Source of the DNA: JAVBJN01 sp031546985
GTDB taxonomy: Bacteria; Bacteroidota; Bacteroidia; Chitinophagales; Chitinophagaceae
Length of the DNA: 6,018 bases
Reading direction: 5' to 3'
NCBI GenBank assembly: GCA_031546985.1
Contig: JAVBJN010000060.1
Span: forward strand, 1 to 6,018
Shown: positions 1-5,400 of the stretch, piece after piece
How positions within the stretch are numbered: the first letter of the stretch is position 1
How the letters are laid out: every line of letters starts with the position of its first letter
Notes under the pieces: model-generated
The model's database searches: none
Seen by the model: the letters and a program-made list of their open reading frames with translations, nothing else
What the model was told of the DNA's origin: nothing
Program-made: the position numbers and the translations under genes

Positions 1-100
1 TCGTTGATAATTCCCCTTGCTCGATTTCCTGGACTACCTGAACTTTAAACGACACGCTGTAATCCTTTTGCGTGCGCTTTACATAATTTGTTATTTCCAT
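1..100 (-). CDS. IS3-family transposase OrfA, N-terminal fragment cut by the window edge
   Basis: The minus-strand ATG at 100-98 opens a frame with no stop for the 33 codons visible. It begins MEITNYVKRTQKDYSVSF and continues KVQVVQEIEQGELST. This resembles the start of small helix-turn-helix OrfA proteins of Bacteroidota IS3 elements, in which a basic lead-in is followed by a first helix of the 'F K ... V V ... E ... G' type and a recognition helix further on (not visible here). In IS3 elements OrfA binds the terminal repeats and is normally fused to the OrfB integrase by programmed -1 frameshifting; that junction is off the window. The start lies 40 bases inside the IS tip, which fits the compact layout of these elements. 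No Shine-Dalgarno sequence is present. The fragment is short, so the call depends partly on the terminal repeats. Confidence 0.7.
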   Translation of the reverse strand, partial: MEITNYVKRTQKDYSVSFKVQVVQEIEQGELST

Positions 101-114
101 AACGATGGTTTTTT

Positions 115-140
115 CTGTATCGCTATTTCAGGACGGGACA
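115..140 (-). repeat. Terminal inverted repeat of the left IS (orfA side)
   Basis: Read inward on the minus strand from 140, this is TGTCCCGTCC, then TGAAATAGCG, then ATACAG. Compared without gaps with 5879-5904 on the plus strand, 20 of 26 positions agree, including the TG tip, the GTCCT block and the terminal CGATACAG block. In IS3 elements such repeats are the OrfAB binding and cleavage sites. Confidence 0.75.
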
Positions 141-154
141 ATTTGTAATTATAT

Positions 155-187
155 ACAGCCCTCGCAGCAATGCGGGGGCTGTTTTTT
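155..187 (+). terminator. Intrinsic terminator orphaned from an upstream gene by the IS
   Basis: A 12-bp stem (155-166 with 171-182, one G-U pair) closes on a GCAA loop of the stable GNRA type and is followed by six T's (182-187). It reads on the plus strand, yet no plus-strand gene lies between it and the IS tip at 140. It therefore probably belonged to a gene now on the far side of the insertion. Its 3' arm and T-run (171-187) are identical to those of the rimO terminator at 4807-4823. Confidence 0.85.
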
Positions 188-209
188 AAAACCTTATGAC
201 AATTGTCAG

Positions 210-239
210 TTCGTTTAAACTTGGAGTGGCTTAACTTCG
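210..239 (+). promoter_or_regulatory. Possible promoter of the DUF3817 gene
   Basis: TAACTTCG (232-239) resembles the Bacteroidota -7 element TAnnTTTG with one mismatch. TTCG (210-213) stands 18 bases upstream where the -33 element TTTG is expected. Transcription would start near 246, giving a leader of under 20 bases. Each box has a mismatch, so this is weaker than the promoters of bshB1, rpmB and ftsY. Confidence 0.35.
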
Positions 240-262
240 CCATCAATAAATAATACCACCAT

Positions 263-574
263 ATGCAAGATGGGCTGATGAAAACTCCGCTGGGCCGTTT
301 CAGGCTGGTGGGCATCCTGGAGGGGATTTCCTTTTTATTTCTGCTGGGCATAGCCATGCCTGTAAAATATATGCTCAAGATGCCGGAGCTGGTTAAGTAT
401 ACCGGCTGGGCGCATGGCGTACTTTTTGTGGCTTATATGCTGCTGCTGTTGCAGGTGGCTACCCAATACAGCTGGTCTTTCAAAAAATCATTGGTTGGTT
501 TTATTGTGGCCCTGTTGCCGTTTGGAACCTTCTGGTTCGATAAAAAACTGAAACAGGAAACCGTTCCTGCCTAA
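263..574 (+). CDS. DUF3817 family integral membrane protein
   Basis: This 103-residue hydrophobic protein has three likely membrane segments (about residues 14-34, 48-67 and 75-92) and a short basic cytoplasmic tail. The sequence GRFRLVGILEGISF (11-24), the 'IAMPVKYMLKMPE' loop (30-42) and 'GWAHGVLFVAYM' (48-59) are the hallmarks of DUF3817, a small family of roughly 100-residue membrane proteins. Its molecular function is not known to me. The length matches a complete family member. The ATG at 263 was taken as start; an in-frame ATG at 278 (residue 6) is nearly as good, since no ribosome-binding sequence decides between them and the domain starts only after residue 10. It appears to be a single-gene unit, preceded by an unrelated terminator at 155-187 and followed by its own at 602-635. 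No operon partner suggests a role. Confidence 0.85.
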   Translation: MQDGLMKTPLGRFRLVGILEGISFLFLLGIAMPVKYMLKMPELVKYTGWAHGVLFVAYMLLLLQVATQYSWSFKKSLVGFIVALLPFGTFWFDKKLKQETVPA

Positions 575-601
575 ATATTACGTGTCTTTTCTTTGTTTGT
601 T

Positions 602-635
602 CAGGCAAGCCTTGTCCCTAAGGCTTGCCTGTTTT
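602..635 (+). terminator. Intrinsic terminator of the DUF3817 gene
   Basis: A perfect 12-bp stem (602-613 with 620-631, CAGGCAAGCCTT and its complement) with a six-base loop is followed by TTTT (632-635). It begins 27 bases after the stop codon. The T-run is short, but the stem is strong. There is no A-rich stretch on the 5' side, so it should act only on the plus strand. Confidence 0.85.
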
Positions 636-648
636 ATGCAAGTAAACC

Positions 649-701
649 TGCCAGAGCTTGTCCCGCCATTGCGGGGCGCGAAGCTCCTGTCGGGTTTGGC
701 A
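649..701. repeat. Complex intergenic palindrome, possible dispersed repeat
   Basis: Nested complementary blocks are visible: TGCCA (649-653) with TGGCA (697-701), GAGCTT (654-659) with AAGCTC (681-686), and CCCGC (662-666) with GCGGG (671-675) around a CATT loop. A competing pairing joins CTGTC (687-691) with GACAG (703-707). There is no T-run, so this is not a terminator. It is more GC-rich than the surrounding spacer. The layout is like that of small palindromic repeats scattered between bacterial genes, but with only one copy in the window that remains an inference. Confidence 0.4.
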
Positions 702-800
702 TGACAGCTTTCTTGCCTCCTGAATGAGCCCGTGTTACATAATCTCTCTGAATTTTAACGAATTATTCACCAAAAGCAGGCTTGCCGGAGCAGGGCAGGC

Positions 801-833
801 TTTGAAGGTAACGGCTTAATTCAGTTATCTTTG
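801..833 (+). promoter_or_regulatory. Promoter of bshB1 (Bacteroidota type)
   Basis: TTTG (801-804), 21 bases, then TATCTTTG (826-833): both boxes match the Bacteroidota housekeeping consensus TTTG / TAnnTTTG exactly. Transcription would start around 840, about a dozen bases before the ATG at 853. A 7-bp hairpin (780-786 with 794-800) abuts the -33 box on its upstream side. Confidence 0.75.
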
Positions 834-852
834 CACTCTTTAAAAGCTAATC

Positions 853-1584
853 ATGAAAGTAAATATACTGGCGATAGGTGCCCATCCCGACGATGTGGAG
901 CTATCGTGTGCAGGCACTATCATAAAACACATCAAACTGGGGCAAACCGTTGCTATTGTGGATCTTACAGAAGGTGAGCTGGGTACCCGGGGCACAGTAG
1001 AGAGCCGCAGGGCCGAGGCCAAAGCCGCTTCTGAAATTATGGGCGTAGCCGCCCGCGAAAACCTCGGTATGGCCGATGGGTTCTTTAAAAACGACCACGA
1101 GCACCAATTAAGGCTTATAGCCGCCATTCGGCACTACCAGCCCGATATAGTACTGGCCAATGCTGTTAGCGACCGCCATCCCGATCATGGCCGTGCTGCC
1201 CAGCTTATTTCCGATAGCTGTTTCCTGGCGGGGCTCAAAAAGATCGAAACCTCCCGCGATGGGGTAGCGCAGGAAGTGTGGCGGCCCAAGAAAGTGCTCC
1301 ATTACATCCAGGACCGCATGCTTACGCCCAGCCTGGTGGTAGATATCTCCGATACCTTTGAGCAAAAGATAGAATCGATCAAAGCCTATGGCAGTCAATT
1401 CTTTGACCCCAACTCCAACGAACCGGTGACTTATATAGCCACACCCGAGTTTATGGACAGCATACGGGTAAAAGCCAGAATGTATGGCCGTATGATTGGT
1501 GCAGCGTACGGTGAGCCTTACCAAATGGTTACTCCTGTAGGGCTGCAATCCTTTACAGATCTTGTATTGGGCGAAATAGTTTAA
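853..1584 (+). CDS. bshB1: Bacillithiol biosynthesis deacetylase BshB1 (PIG-L/LmbE family)
   Basis: This protein would hydrolyse N-acetylglucosaminyl-malate to glucosaminyl-malate and acetate, the second step of bacillithiol synthesis, in the cytoplasm. It is 243 residues long, a normal size. The PIG-L zinc site is complete: AHPDD at residues 10-14 (H11 and D14 as ligands, D13 as probable catalytic base) and DRHPDHGRA at 107-115 (H112 as third ligand, H109 nearby). TEGELGTRGT (39-48) is characteristic of the BshB1 subgroup and separates it from other LmbE-like deacetylases. The ATG at 853 is the natural start, because MKVNILAIGAHPDD places the metal motif at its usual distance from the N terminus. 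It stands alone: a strong promoter lies directly upstream, and the following rpmB unit has its own promoter. No bshA or bshC is in the window. No clear hairpin terminator follows the stop. Deacetylation of related GlcNAc conjugates is the main alternative. Confidence 0.93.
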   Translation: MKVNILAIGAHPDDVELSCAGTIIKHIKLGQTVAIVDLTEGELGTRGTVESRRAEAKAASEIMGVAARENLGMADGFFKNDHEHQLRLIAAIRHYQPDIVLANAVSDRHPDHGRAAQLISDSCFLAGLKKIETSRDGVAQEVWRPKKVLHYIQDRMLTPSLVVDISDTFEQKIESIKAYGSQFFDPNSNEPVTYIATPEFMDSIRVKARMYGRMIGAAYGEPYQMVTPVGLQSFTDLVLGEIV

Positions 1585-1611
1585 TTTTTTTCAGAAAAAA
1601 CTAAGATTTCA

Positions 1612-1643
1612 TTTGGTGTTTCGTTAAAAAAGTCGCACCTTTG
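1612..1643 (+). promoter_or_regulatory. Promoter of the rpmB-rpmG-bL38 unit
   Basis: TTTG (1612-1615), 20 bases, then CACCTTTG (1636-1643), which matches TAnnTTTG except for C in place of the first T. The spacing is ideal. Transcription would begin near 1650, so the leader before the rpmB ATG at 1664 is very short and leaves little room for a leader-binding autoregulator. Confidence 0.65.
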
Positions 1644-1663
1644 CAGTCCTAAAATTGGATATC

Positions 1664-1900
1664 ATGGCAAGAGTATGTCAGGTTACAGGAAAGACCCCAA
1701 TGACAGGTCACCACGTAAGTCACTCGAATATTAAGACTAAAAGAAGATTTTTACCAAACCTTCAAACTAAGCGCTTTTTCTTAGCTGAAGAAGATCGTTG
1801 GGTGACCCTGAAAGTTAGTGGTGACGCTATTCGTACCATTAATAAAAGAGGCCTGTATACCGTAGTTAAAGAACTGAGAGCTAAAGGCGAAAAAATCTAA
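1664..1900 (+). CDS. rpmB: 50S ribosomal protein bL28
   Basis: This 78-residue basic protein of the large ribosomal subunit is recognised from MARVCQVTGKTPMTGHHVSH (1-20), the KRRFLPNLQTKRF block (residues 27-39) and the TVVKELRA C-terminal segment. Only one cysteine (C5) is present, so it is the zinc-independent form without CxxC pairs. The ATG at 1664 was chosen as start. An in-frame TTG at 1655 would add three residues, but the usual bL28 N terminus is MARVCxVTGK, and 1655 is only a few bases from the predicted transcription start. It is the first gene of the unit and is followed after 24 bases by rpmG, the usual order in Bacteroidota. Confidence 0.97.
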   Translation: MARVCQVTGKTPMTGHHVSHSNIKTKRRFLPNLQTKRFFLAEEDRWVTLKVSGDAIRTINKRGLYTVVKELRAKGEKI

Positions 1901-1924
1901 TAAACCCTATAAACAGCATTTGAT

Positions 1925-2107
1925 ATGGCAAAGAAAGGCAACAGGGTTCAGGTTATTCTGGAATGCACTGAGCATAAAGCTACAGGTTTGGCTGGTACCA
2001 GCCGGTATATTTCTACTAAAAACAAGAAAAATACCCCTGAGCGTCTGGAACTGAAAAAGTACAACCCGATCATGAAGAAAGTAACTGTGCACAAAGAGAT
2101 TAAATAA
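1925..2107 (+). CDS. rpmG: 50S ribosomal protein bL33
   Basis: This 60-residue basic protein of the large subunit, located near the E site, is recognised from MAKKGNRVQVILECTEHK (1-18), the SRYIS-TKNKKNTPERLELKKYNP core (residues 26-48) and the KKVTVHKEIK tail. A single cysteine (C14) and no CxxC pairs make it the zinc-independent variant, matching the bL28 encoded just upstream; no zinc-binding paralogue is visible here. The start has no Shine-Dalgarno sequence; the 24-base gap from rpmB is AT-rich. The gene is followed by the bL38 gene after 47 bases without a terminator, so the three are presumably cotranscribed. Confidence 0.97.
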   Translation: MAKKGNRVQVILECTEHKATGLAGTSRYISTKNKKNTPERLELKKYNPIMKKVTVHKEIK

Positions 2108-2154
2108 GCTCTTCGTACCCAGTATTCTATAAACTTATTAATTTGTTTTAAGCC

Positions 2155-2325
2155 ATGGCTAAACAAGCAAAAACCGCGATCAAGAAAGACGCGAAAGCCG
2201 CAGCCGAATCAAAAAACTATACTAAAGTGATTCGCGCAGTACGTAGCCCAAAAACAGGAGCATATAGCTTTAAAGAAGCTATCGTACACAAAGATAACGT
2301 TAAGGATTTCCTGGCCACCAAATAG
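2155..2325 (+). CDS. Bacteroidota-specific ribosomal protein bL38 (DUF4295)
   Basis: A 56-residue, strongly basic protein translates from the ATG at 2155 to the TAG at 2323. The N terminus MAKQAKTAIKKDAKAAAESK is lysine/alanine-rich and probably disordered. The C-terminal half, YTKVIRAVRSPKTGAYSFKE (residues 22-41) followed by a VHKDNVKDFLATK tail, is the signature of DUF4295, a family found in Bacteroidota next to rpmG. From memory, the structure of a Flavobacterium ribosome showed this protein as an extra large-subunit component named bL38; I give that as recalled knowledge. Position directly after rpmB and rpmG, and before the terminator at 2357-2386, fits a ribosomal role. The gene is easily missed because of its size. 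Confidence 0.92.
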   Translation: MAKQAKTAIKKDAKAAAESKNYTKVIRAVRSPKTGAYSFKEAIVHKDNVKDFLATK

Positions 2326-2356
2326 GTTGGTCTGTCATGATATTTTCCTTGTGCAG

Positions 2357-2386
2357 AAGCTGTTCGTCATTAACGGACGGCTTTTT
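2357..2386 (+). terminator. Terminator of the rpmB-rpmG-bL38 unit
   Basis: A stem of about 11 bp (2357-2367 with 2373-2383, two G-U pairs) with a five-base loop merges into a run of five T's (2382-2386). It lies about 30 bases after the bL38 stop and separates the ribosomal unit from ftsY, which has its own promoter. Confidence 0.8.
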
Positions 2387-2413
2387 GTATTTATCCGGCA
2401 GCAAGAAGTGTAA

Positions 2414-2444
2414 TGTGTAGTTTGAAAGCATATTGCTAACTTTG
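2414..2444 (+). promoter_or_regulatory. Promoter of ftsY-rimO
   Basis: TAACTTTG (2437-2444) is an exact Bacteroidota -7 box. TGTG (2414-2417), 19 bases upstream, matches three of four positions of the -33 box. An exact TTTG at 2421-2424 is too close (12 bases) to serve. Transcription would start near 2451, about 26 bases before the ftsY ATG. Confidence 0.6.
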
Positions 2445-2476
2445 CCGATCTGTCAACATCAAAACCGAATTGATAA

Positions 2477-3469
2477 ATGGGTTTTTTCGATAAGTTGTTC
2501 AAACGTAACAAGGAACAGGAAGTTCAAAAGGAAGTGCTGGACCAGGGTTTGCAAAAAACCAAGGAAAGCTTTCTGAGTAAGATTGGTAAAGCCATTGCCG
2601 GTAAAAGTACCGTAGATGAAGAAGTACTCGATAACCTGGAAGAAGCGCTGGTAAGCGCCGATGTGGGTATCGATACTACAGTAACCATCATCAAAAGGAT
2701 CGAAGAACGTGTAGCTAAGGATAAATACCTGGGTACTTCGGAACTCAATCGCTTGCTCCAGGAAGAAATTATGGGCATCCTTACCGATGCGCCTTCTTCG
2801 GAGTTTACTTCTTTTGAAGTGCCTGCCGGTCACAAACCACATGTAATTATGGTGGTGGGTGTAAATGGTGTGGGTAAAACCACCACCATTGGTAAACTGG
2901 CGCACAATTTTAAAAGAAATGGCAAAGAAGTAGTGCTGGGCGCTGCAGATACCTTTAGGGCTGCGGCAGTAGACCAGCTTACCATCTGGAGCGAACGTGC
3001 AGGTGTGCCTATCGTGAAAAAAGAGATGGGCAGCGACCCCAGTTCGGTAGCTTTTGACGCGGTGCAGAGCGGGGTAGCCCGTGGTGCCGATGTAGTAATT
3101 ATAGATACAGCCGGCCGTTTGCACAACAAGATCCATTTGATGGAAGAGCTGAGCAAGATTAAAAGGGTAATGAGCAAAGTATTGCCAGGTGCCCCGCACG
3201 AAGTATTGCTGGTACTGGACGGCTCTACCGGGCAGAATGCCCTGGAACAGGCCAAACAGTTTACCGCTGCTACCGAGGTTACCTCTATTGCAGTAACCAA
3301 ACTCGACGGAACTGCCAAAGGCGGCGTAGTGCTGGCCATTGCCAACCAGTTTAAGATTCCGGTGAAATACATTGGAGTAGGTGAGAAAATGGAAGATCTC
3401 CAGATCTTCAACAAATTTGAGTTTGTGGACAGTATTTTCAGTCTGAATAAAGCGGAGCATGAAAACTAA
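2477..3469 (+). CDS. ftsY: Signal recognition particle receptor FtsY (SRP GTPase)
   Basis: FtsY docks ribosome-nascent chain-SRP complexes at the cytoplasmic membrane and hands them to the Sec translocon, driven by GTP hydrolysis in a twin complex with Ffh. It is 330 residues long. A short N terminus, MGFFDKLFKR, looks like an amphipathic membrane-targeting helix; the long acidic A domain of the E. coli protein is absent, as in many bacteria. The helical N domain spans about residues 20-105 and the G domain about 120-325. GTPase motifs: GVNGVGKTT (128-136, P-loop), DTFRAAA (158-164, SRP-specific insertion region), DTAGR (210-214), TKLDGTAKGG (274-283, guanine specificity) and GVGE (300-303). 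All key residues are present. The reading frame ends inside the start of rimO (11-base overlap), implying translational coupling. The start ATG lacks a Shine-Dalgarno sequence but is followed directly by the conserved targeting helix. Confidence 0.97.
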   Translation: MGFFDKLFKRNKEQEVQKEVLDQGLQKTKESFLSKIGKAIAGKSTVDEEVLDNLEEALVSADVGIDTTVTIIKRIEERVAKDKYLGTSELNRLLQEEIMGILTDAPSSEFTSFEVPAGHKPHVIMVVGVNGVGKTTTIGKLAHNFKRNGKEVVLGAADTFRAAAVDQLTIWSERAGVPIVKKEMGSDPSSVAFDAVQSGVARGADVVIIDTAGRLHNKIHLMEELSKIKRVMSKVLPGAPHEVLLVLDGSTGQNALEQAKQFTAATEVTSIAVTKLDGTAKGGVVLAIANQFKIPVKYIGVGEKMEDLQIFNKFEFVDSIFSLNKAEHEN

Positions 3470-4766
3470 AACGATAAAGAAAGACAAGGTTAATATCATT
3501 ACACTGGGTTGCTCTAAAAACCTGGTGGACTCTGAAGTGCTCAGCGGCCAGTTAATGGCCAACGACATTGATGTGGTGCATGAAAGTGAAAAACGCGACC
3601 ATAATATTGTGGTTATCAATACCTGCGGGTTTATAGACAAGGCTAAAGAAGAGTCGGTAAACACCATCCTGGAACATGTGGAGCTGAAAGCGAAGGGCAA
3701 ACTGGACAAAGTATATGTAACCGGTTGCCTGAGCGAACGTTACCGCAATGACCTGGAGCAGGAAATTCCAGAGGTAGATGCCTGGTTTGGAACCATGGAA
3801 CTGCCCCTGATTCTCAAGAAATTTGACGCCGATTATAAAGCCGAGCTGATAGGCGAACGTTTGCTGAGCACGCCTTCGCATTACGCCTACCTTAAAATTT
3901 CGGAAGGTTGCAACCGTACCTGTTCTTTCTGCGCTATTCCGCTTATGCGGGGCAAGCACGTATCCAAAACCATTGAGCAGGTAAAAGCAGAGGCTGAAAT
4001 CCTGGTATCGAAAGGGGTAAAGGAAATCATGCTGATTGCACAGGAACTCACCTATTACGGTCTGGATATTTATAAAGAACGTAAGCTGGATGAGCTGATG
4101 AATGTGCTGGCCGATATTCCAGGTCTGGAATGGATTCGCCTGCATTATGCCTATCCTTCCAAGTTCCCGATGGAGATACTGGATGTGATGCGCGACCGTC
4201 CCAATATTTGCAACTACCTCGATATTCCGTTGCAGCATGCGTCTGATCGTATGCTGAGTGCCATGAAGCGCCAGATTACCCGTAAGGAGATGCTGGAGCT
4301 GATTGCTGCCATTCGTGAGCGTGTGCCCGGTATTGCTATCCGCTCTACCTTCATCACCGGTTTCCCCGGCGAAACGCAGGAAGATGTGGAAGAACTGAAA
4401 GCCTTCCTCGAAGAAGTACGCTTTGACAGGGTGGGTATTTTTACCTACTCTCACGAAGAAAACACATCTGCCTACGACCTGGAAGAAACCCTTACCAGCG
4501 AAGAGAAAGAAGAACGTGCCCGTGAAATCATGGAAGTGCAGCAAGAGATCTCTCTGGAAAAAAACCAGGCCTATGTAGGCAAGGTAATGCGGGTGATGGT
4601 AGATAAGAAAGAAGCTGGCAAATACCTGGCCCGTACAGAGTTTGACAGTGTGGAAGTAGATAATGAAGTGATCATTAGCACCACCAAACGCCTCAAACTC
4701 GGTGAATTTTACGAAGTGAAAATTGTAAAGGCTTACGACTACGATCTGGAAGCAGAACTGGTATAA
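3459..4766 (+). CDS. rimO: Ribosomal protein uS12 methylthiotransferase RimO
   Basis: This radical-SAM enzyme adds a methylthio group to the beta-carbon of a conserved aspartate of ribosomal protein uS12. It is 435 residues long, normal for the family. The N-terminal UPF0004 domain carries the three cysteines of the auxiliary 4Fe-4S cluster: C18 (TLGCSKNLVDSE), C56 (NTCGFID) and C90 (VTGCLSERY). The radical-SAM CxxxCxxC is C151, C155 and C158 in SEGCNRTCSFCAIPLMRG (148-165). That SEGCN...C.FC.IP..RG form is RimO-like and unlike the QEGCDNxCTFC of MiaB. A C-terminal TRAM domain (about 370-434) should bind the substrate. The start ATG lies inside the last codons of ftsY, and the N terminus before the LGCSKN motif is of usual length. 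Pairing with ftsY is conserved in Bacteroidota as I recall; the two functions are not mechanistically linked beyond the ribosome. Confidence 0.96.
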   Translation: MKTKTIKKDKVNIITLGCSKNLVDSEVLSGQLMANDIDVVHESEKRDHNIVVINTCGFIDKAKEESVNTILEHVELKAKGKLDKVYVTGCLSERYRNDLEQEIPEVDAWFGTMELPLILKKFDADYKAELIGERLLSTPSHYAYLKISEGCNRTCSFCAIPLMRGKHVSKTIEQVKAEAEILVSKGVKEIMLIAQELTYYGLDIYKERKLDELMNVLADIPGLEWIRLHYAYPSKFPMEILDVMRDRPNICNYLDIPLQHASDRMLSAMKRQITRKEMLELIAAIRERVPGIAIRSTFITGFPGETQEDVEELKAFLEEVRFDRVGIFTYSHEENTSAYDLEETLTSEEKEERAREIMEVQQEISLEKNQAYVGKVMRVMVDKKEAGKYLARTEFDSVEVDNEVIISTTKRLKLGEFYEVKIVKAYDYDLEAELV

Positions 4767-4790
4767 CGCTATCGCCAATAGATATTGAAA

Positions 4791-4823
4791 ACAGCCTCCG
4801 CAATACTGCGGGGGCTGTTTTTT
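4791..4823 (+). terminator. Terminator of ftsY-rimO
   Basis: A 12-bp stem (4791-4802 with 4807-4818, one G-U pair) with an ATAC loop runs into six T's (4818-4823). It starts 24 bases after the rimO stop. The 3' arm plus T-run, TGCGGGGGCTGTTTTTT, is identical to 171-187; the two 5' arms differ only in the placement of the G-U pair. Confidence 0.9.
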
Positions 4824-4865
4824 GTAACCGGATTGACGTAATTTTACGGAAACCTCTTATTAAGT

Positions 4866-5342
4866 ATGAAAAAAATACTATCTCTTCTCGTAATCATGTG
4901 CATTGCTATTGGTGCAATGGCCCAACCGCCTAAGGGAAACGCTAAAAAAGGAATGACCTTTGGACAGAAAATAACCGCCGATAATGCCGAAGATGTAAAT
5001 GCCCTGCCTGCAAAGTTTGACGGCCAGGCATCCGGCGAAGCCAACAATGTAAAAGTAAAAGGCACCGTAAGTGAAGTATGTACCAAAGAAGGTTGCTGGA
5101 TAAGGCTTAATACCAACAGTGGTAAAATGCTGGTTAAAATGCGCGACCATAATTTCAAAGTTCCTTTGAGCCTTAATGGTAAAGATGTAGTGGTAGAAGG
5201 TACCGCGGTAAAGAAAATGACCAGTGTAGAAGAACTGAAACACTATGCCGAAGATGCTGGCAAAAGCCAGGCAGAGATCGATGCCATTACAGAGCCTAAA
5301 ACCGATGTGTTTATGAAGGCCGATGGTATTTTAGTGCTGTAA
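4866..5342 (+). CDS. Exported DUF4920 domain protein
   Basis: This 158-residue protein has a clear signal peptide (MKKILSLLVIMCIAIGAMA, probable cleavage after A19). C12 lies within the hydrophobic core but is preceded by VIM, which is not a lipobox, so a soluble periplasmic protein is more likely than a lipoprotein. The mature part resembles DUF4920: VKVKGTVSEVCTKEGCWIRL (63-82) with the paired cysteines C72 and C77, a beta-rich middle with MLVKMRDHNFKVPLSLNGK (88-106), VVVEGTAV (108-115), and the SVEELKHYAEDAGKS segment (120-134) containing H126. Function is unknown to me; two cysteines four residues apart could bind a metal or form a disulfide, which is inference. It follows the rimO terminator, so it must have its own promoter. 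TAATTTTA (4839-4846) is a poor -7 candidate without a well-spaced -33 box. Confidence 0.88.
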   Translation: MKKILSLLVIMCIAIGAMAQPPKGNAKKGMTFGQKITADNAEDVNALPAKFDGQASGEANNVKVKGTVSEVCTKEGCWIRLNTNSGKMLVKMRDHNFKVPLSLNGKDVVVEGTAVKKMTSVEELKHYAEDAGKSQAEIDAITEPKTDVFMKADGILVL

Positions 5343-5346
5343 ACCA

Positions 5347-5376
5347 TTGGATTTTAACCGGGAATTTAATATTTTG
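5347..5376 (+). promoter_or_regulatory. Weak promoter candidate before the membrane protein gene
   Basis: TTG (5347-5349), 19 bases, then ATATTTTG (5369-5376), which keeps the TTTG half of the -7 box but lacks the leading TA. Since no terminator separates this gene from the DUF4920 gene (58-base gap), read-through is an equally good explanation for its expression. Confidence 0.25.
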
Positions 5377-5400
5377 AGAAGAAGGATTTAAAGCCGTTTT

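Larger units (their letters stand above)
1..140 (-). mobile_element. IS3-family insertion sequence, 5' end only (runs off the left edge)
   Basis: Read on the minus strand from base 140 inward, the element begins with TG (TGTCCCGTCC...), has a roughly 26-base terminal repeat, and reaches an ATG 40 bases from the tip. That ATG opens a reading frame resembling IS3-family OrfA. The same terminal repeat recurs imperfectly (20 of 26 positions) at 5879-5904, which independently supports base 140 as the boundary. The body of the element and its other end lie outside the window, so target-site duplication and intactness cannot be judged. The flanking bases just outside the tip are ATTT (141-144). The family assignment rests on OrfA similarity recalled from Bacteroidota IS elements, the TG tip and the repeat length. 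Confidence 0.75.

Noticed and set aside
91..378. A 95-codon open frame on the minus strand overlapping the IS tip and the DUF3817 gene
   Set aside because: It crosses the IS boundary and runs antisense to a well-supported gene, and its product has no recognisable family features; it is a shadow frame.
780..800. Hairpin just upstream of the bshB1 promoter as a terminator or operator
   Set aside because: A 7-bp stem with one G-U pair and only three T's after it; too weak for a terminator, and no evidence of a bound regulator.
1585..1600. T-run and A-run after the bshB1 stop as a terminator
   Set aside because: Only seven T's pairing with six A's across a three-base loop; there is no GC stem and no following T-run. 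Not credible as an intrinsic terminator.
1655..1663. TTG at 1655 as the rpmB start
   Set aside because: Adds MDI before the universal MARVCxVTGK N terminus and lies at the predicted transcript 5' end; the ATG at 1664 is better.
2459..3709. A 416-codon open frame on the minus strand antisense to ftsY and the start of rimO
   Set aside because: Long, but its low-complexity, Phe- and His-rich translation is what the antisense of a Lys/Glu-rich gene gives. The plus-strand frame has every FtsY GTPase motif. The same applies to 3552-4778 opposite rimO.
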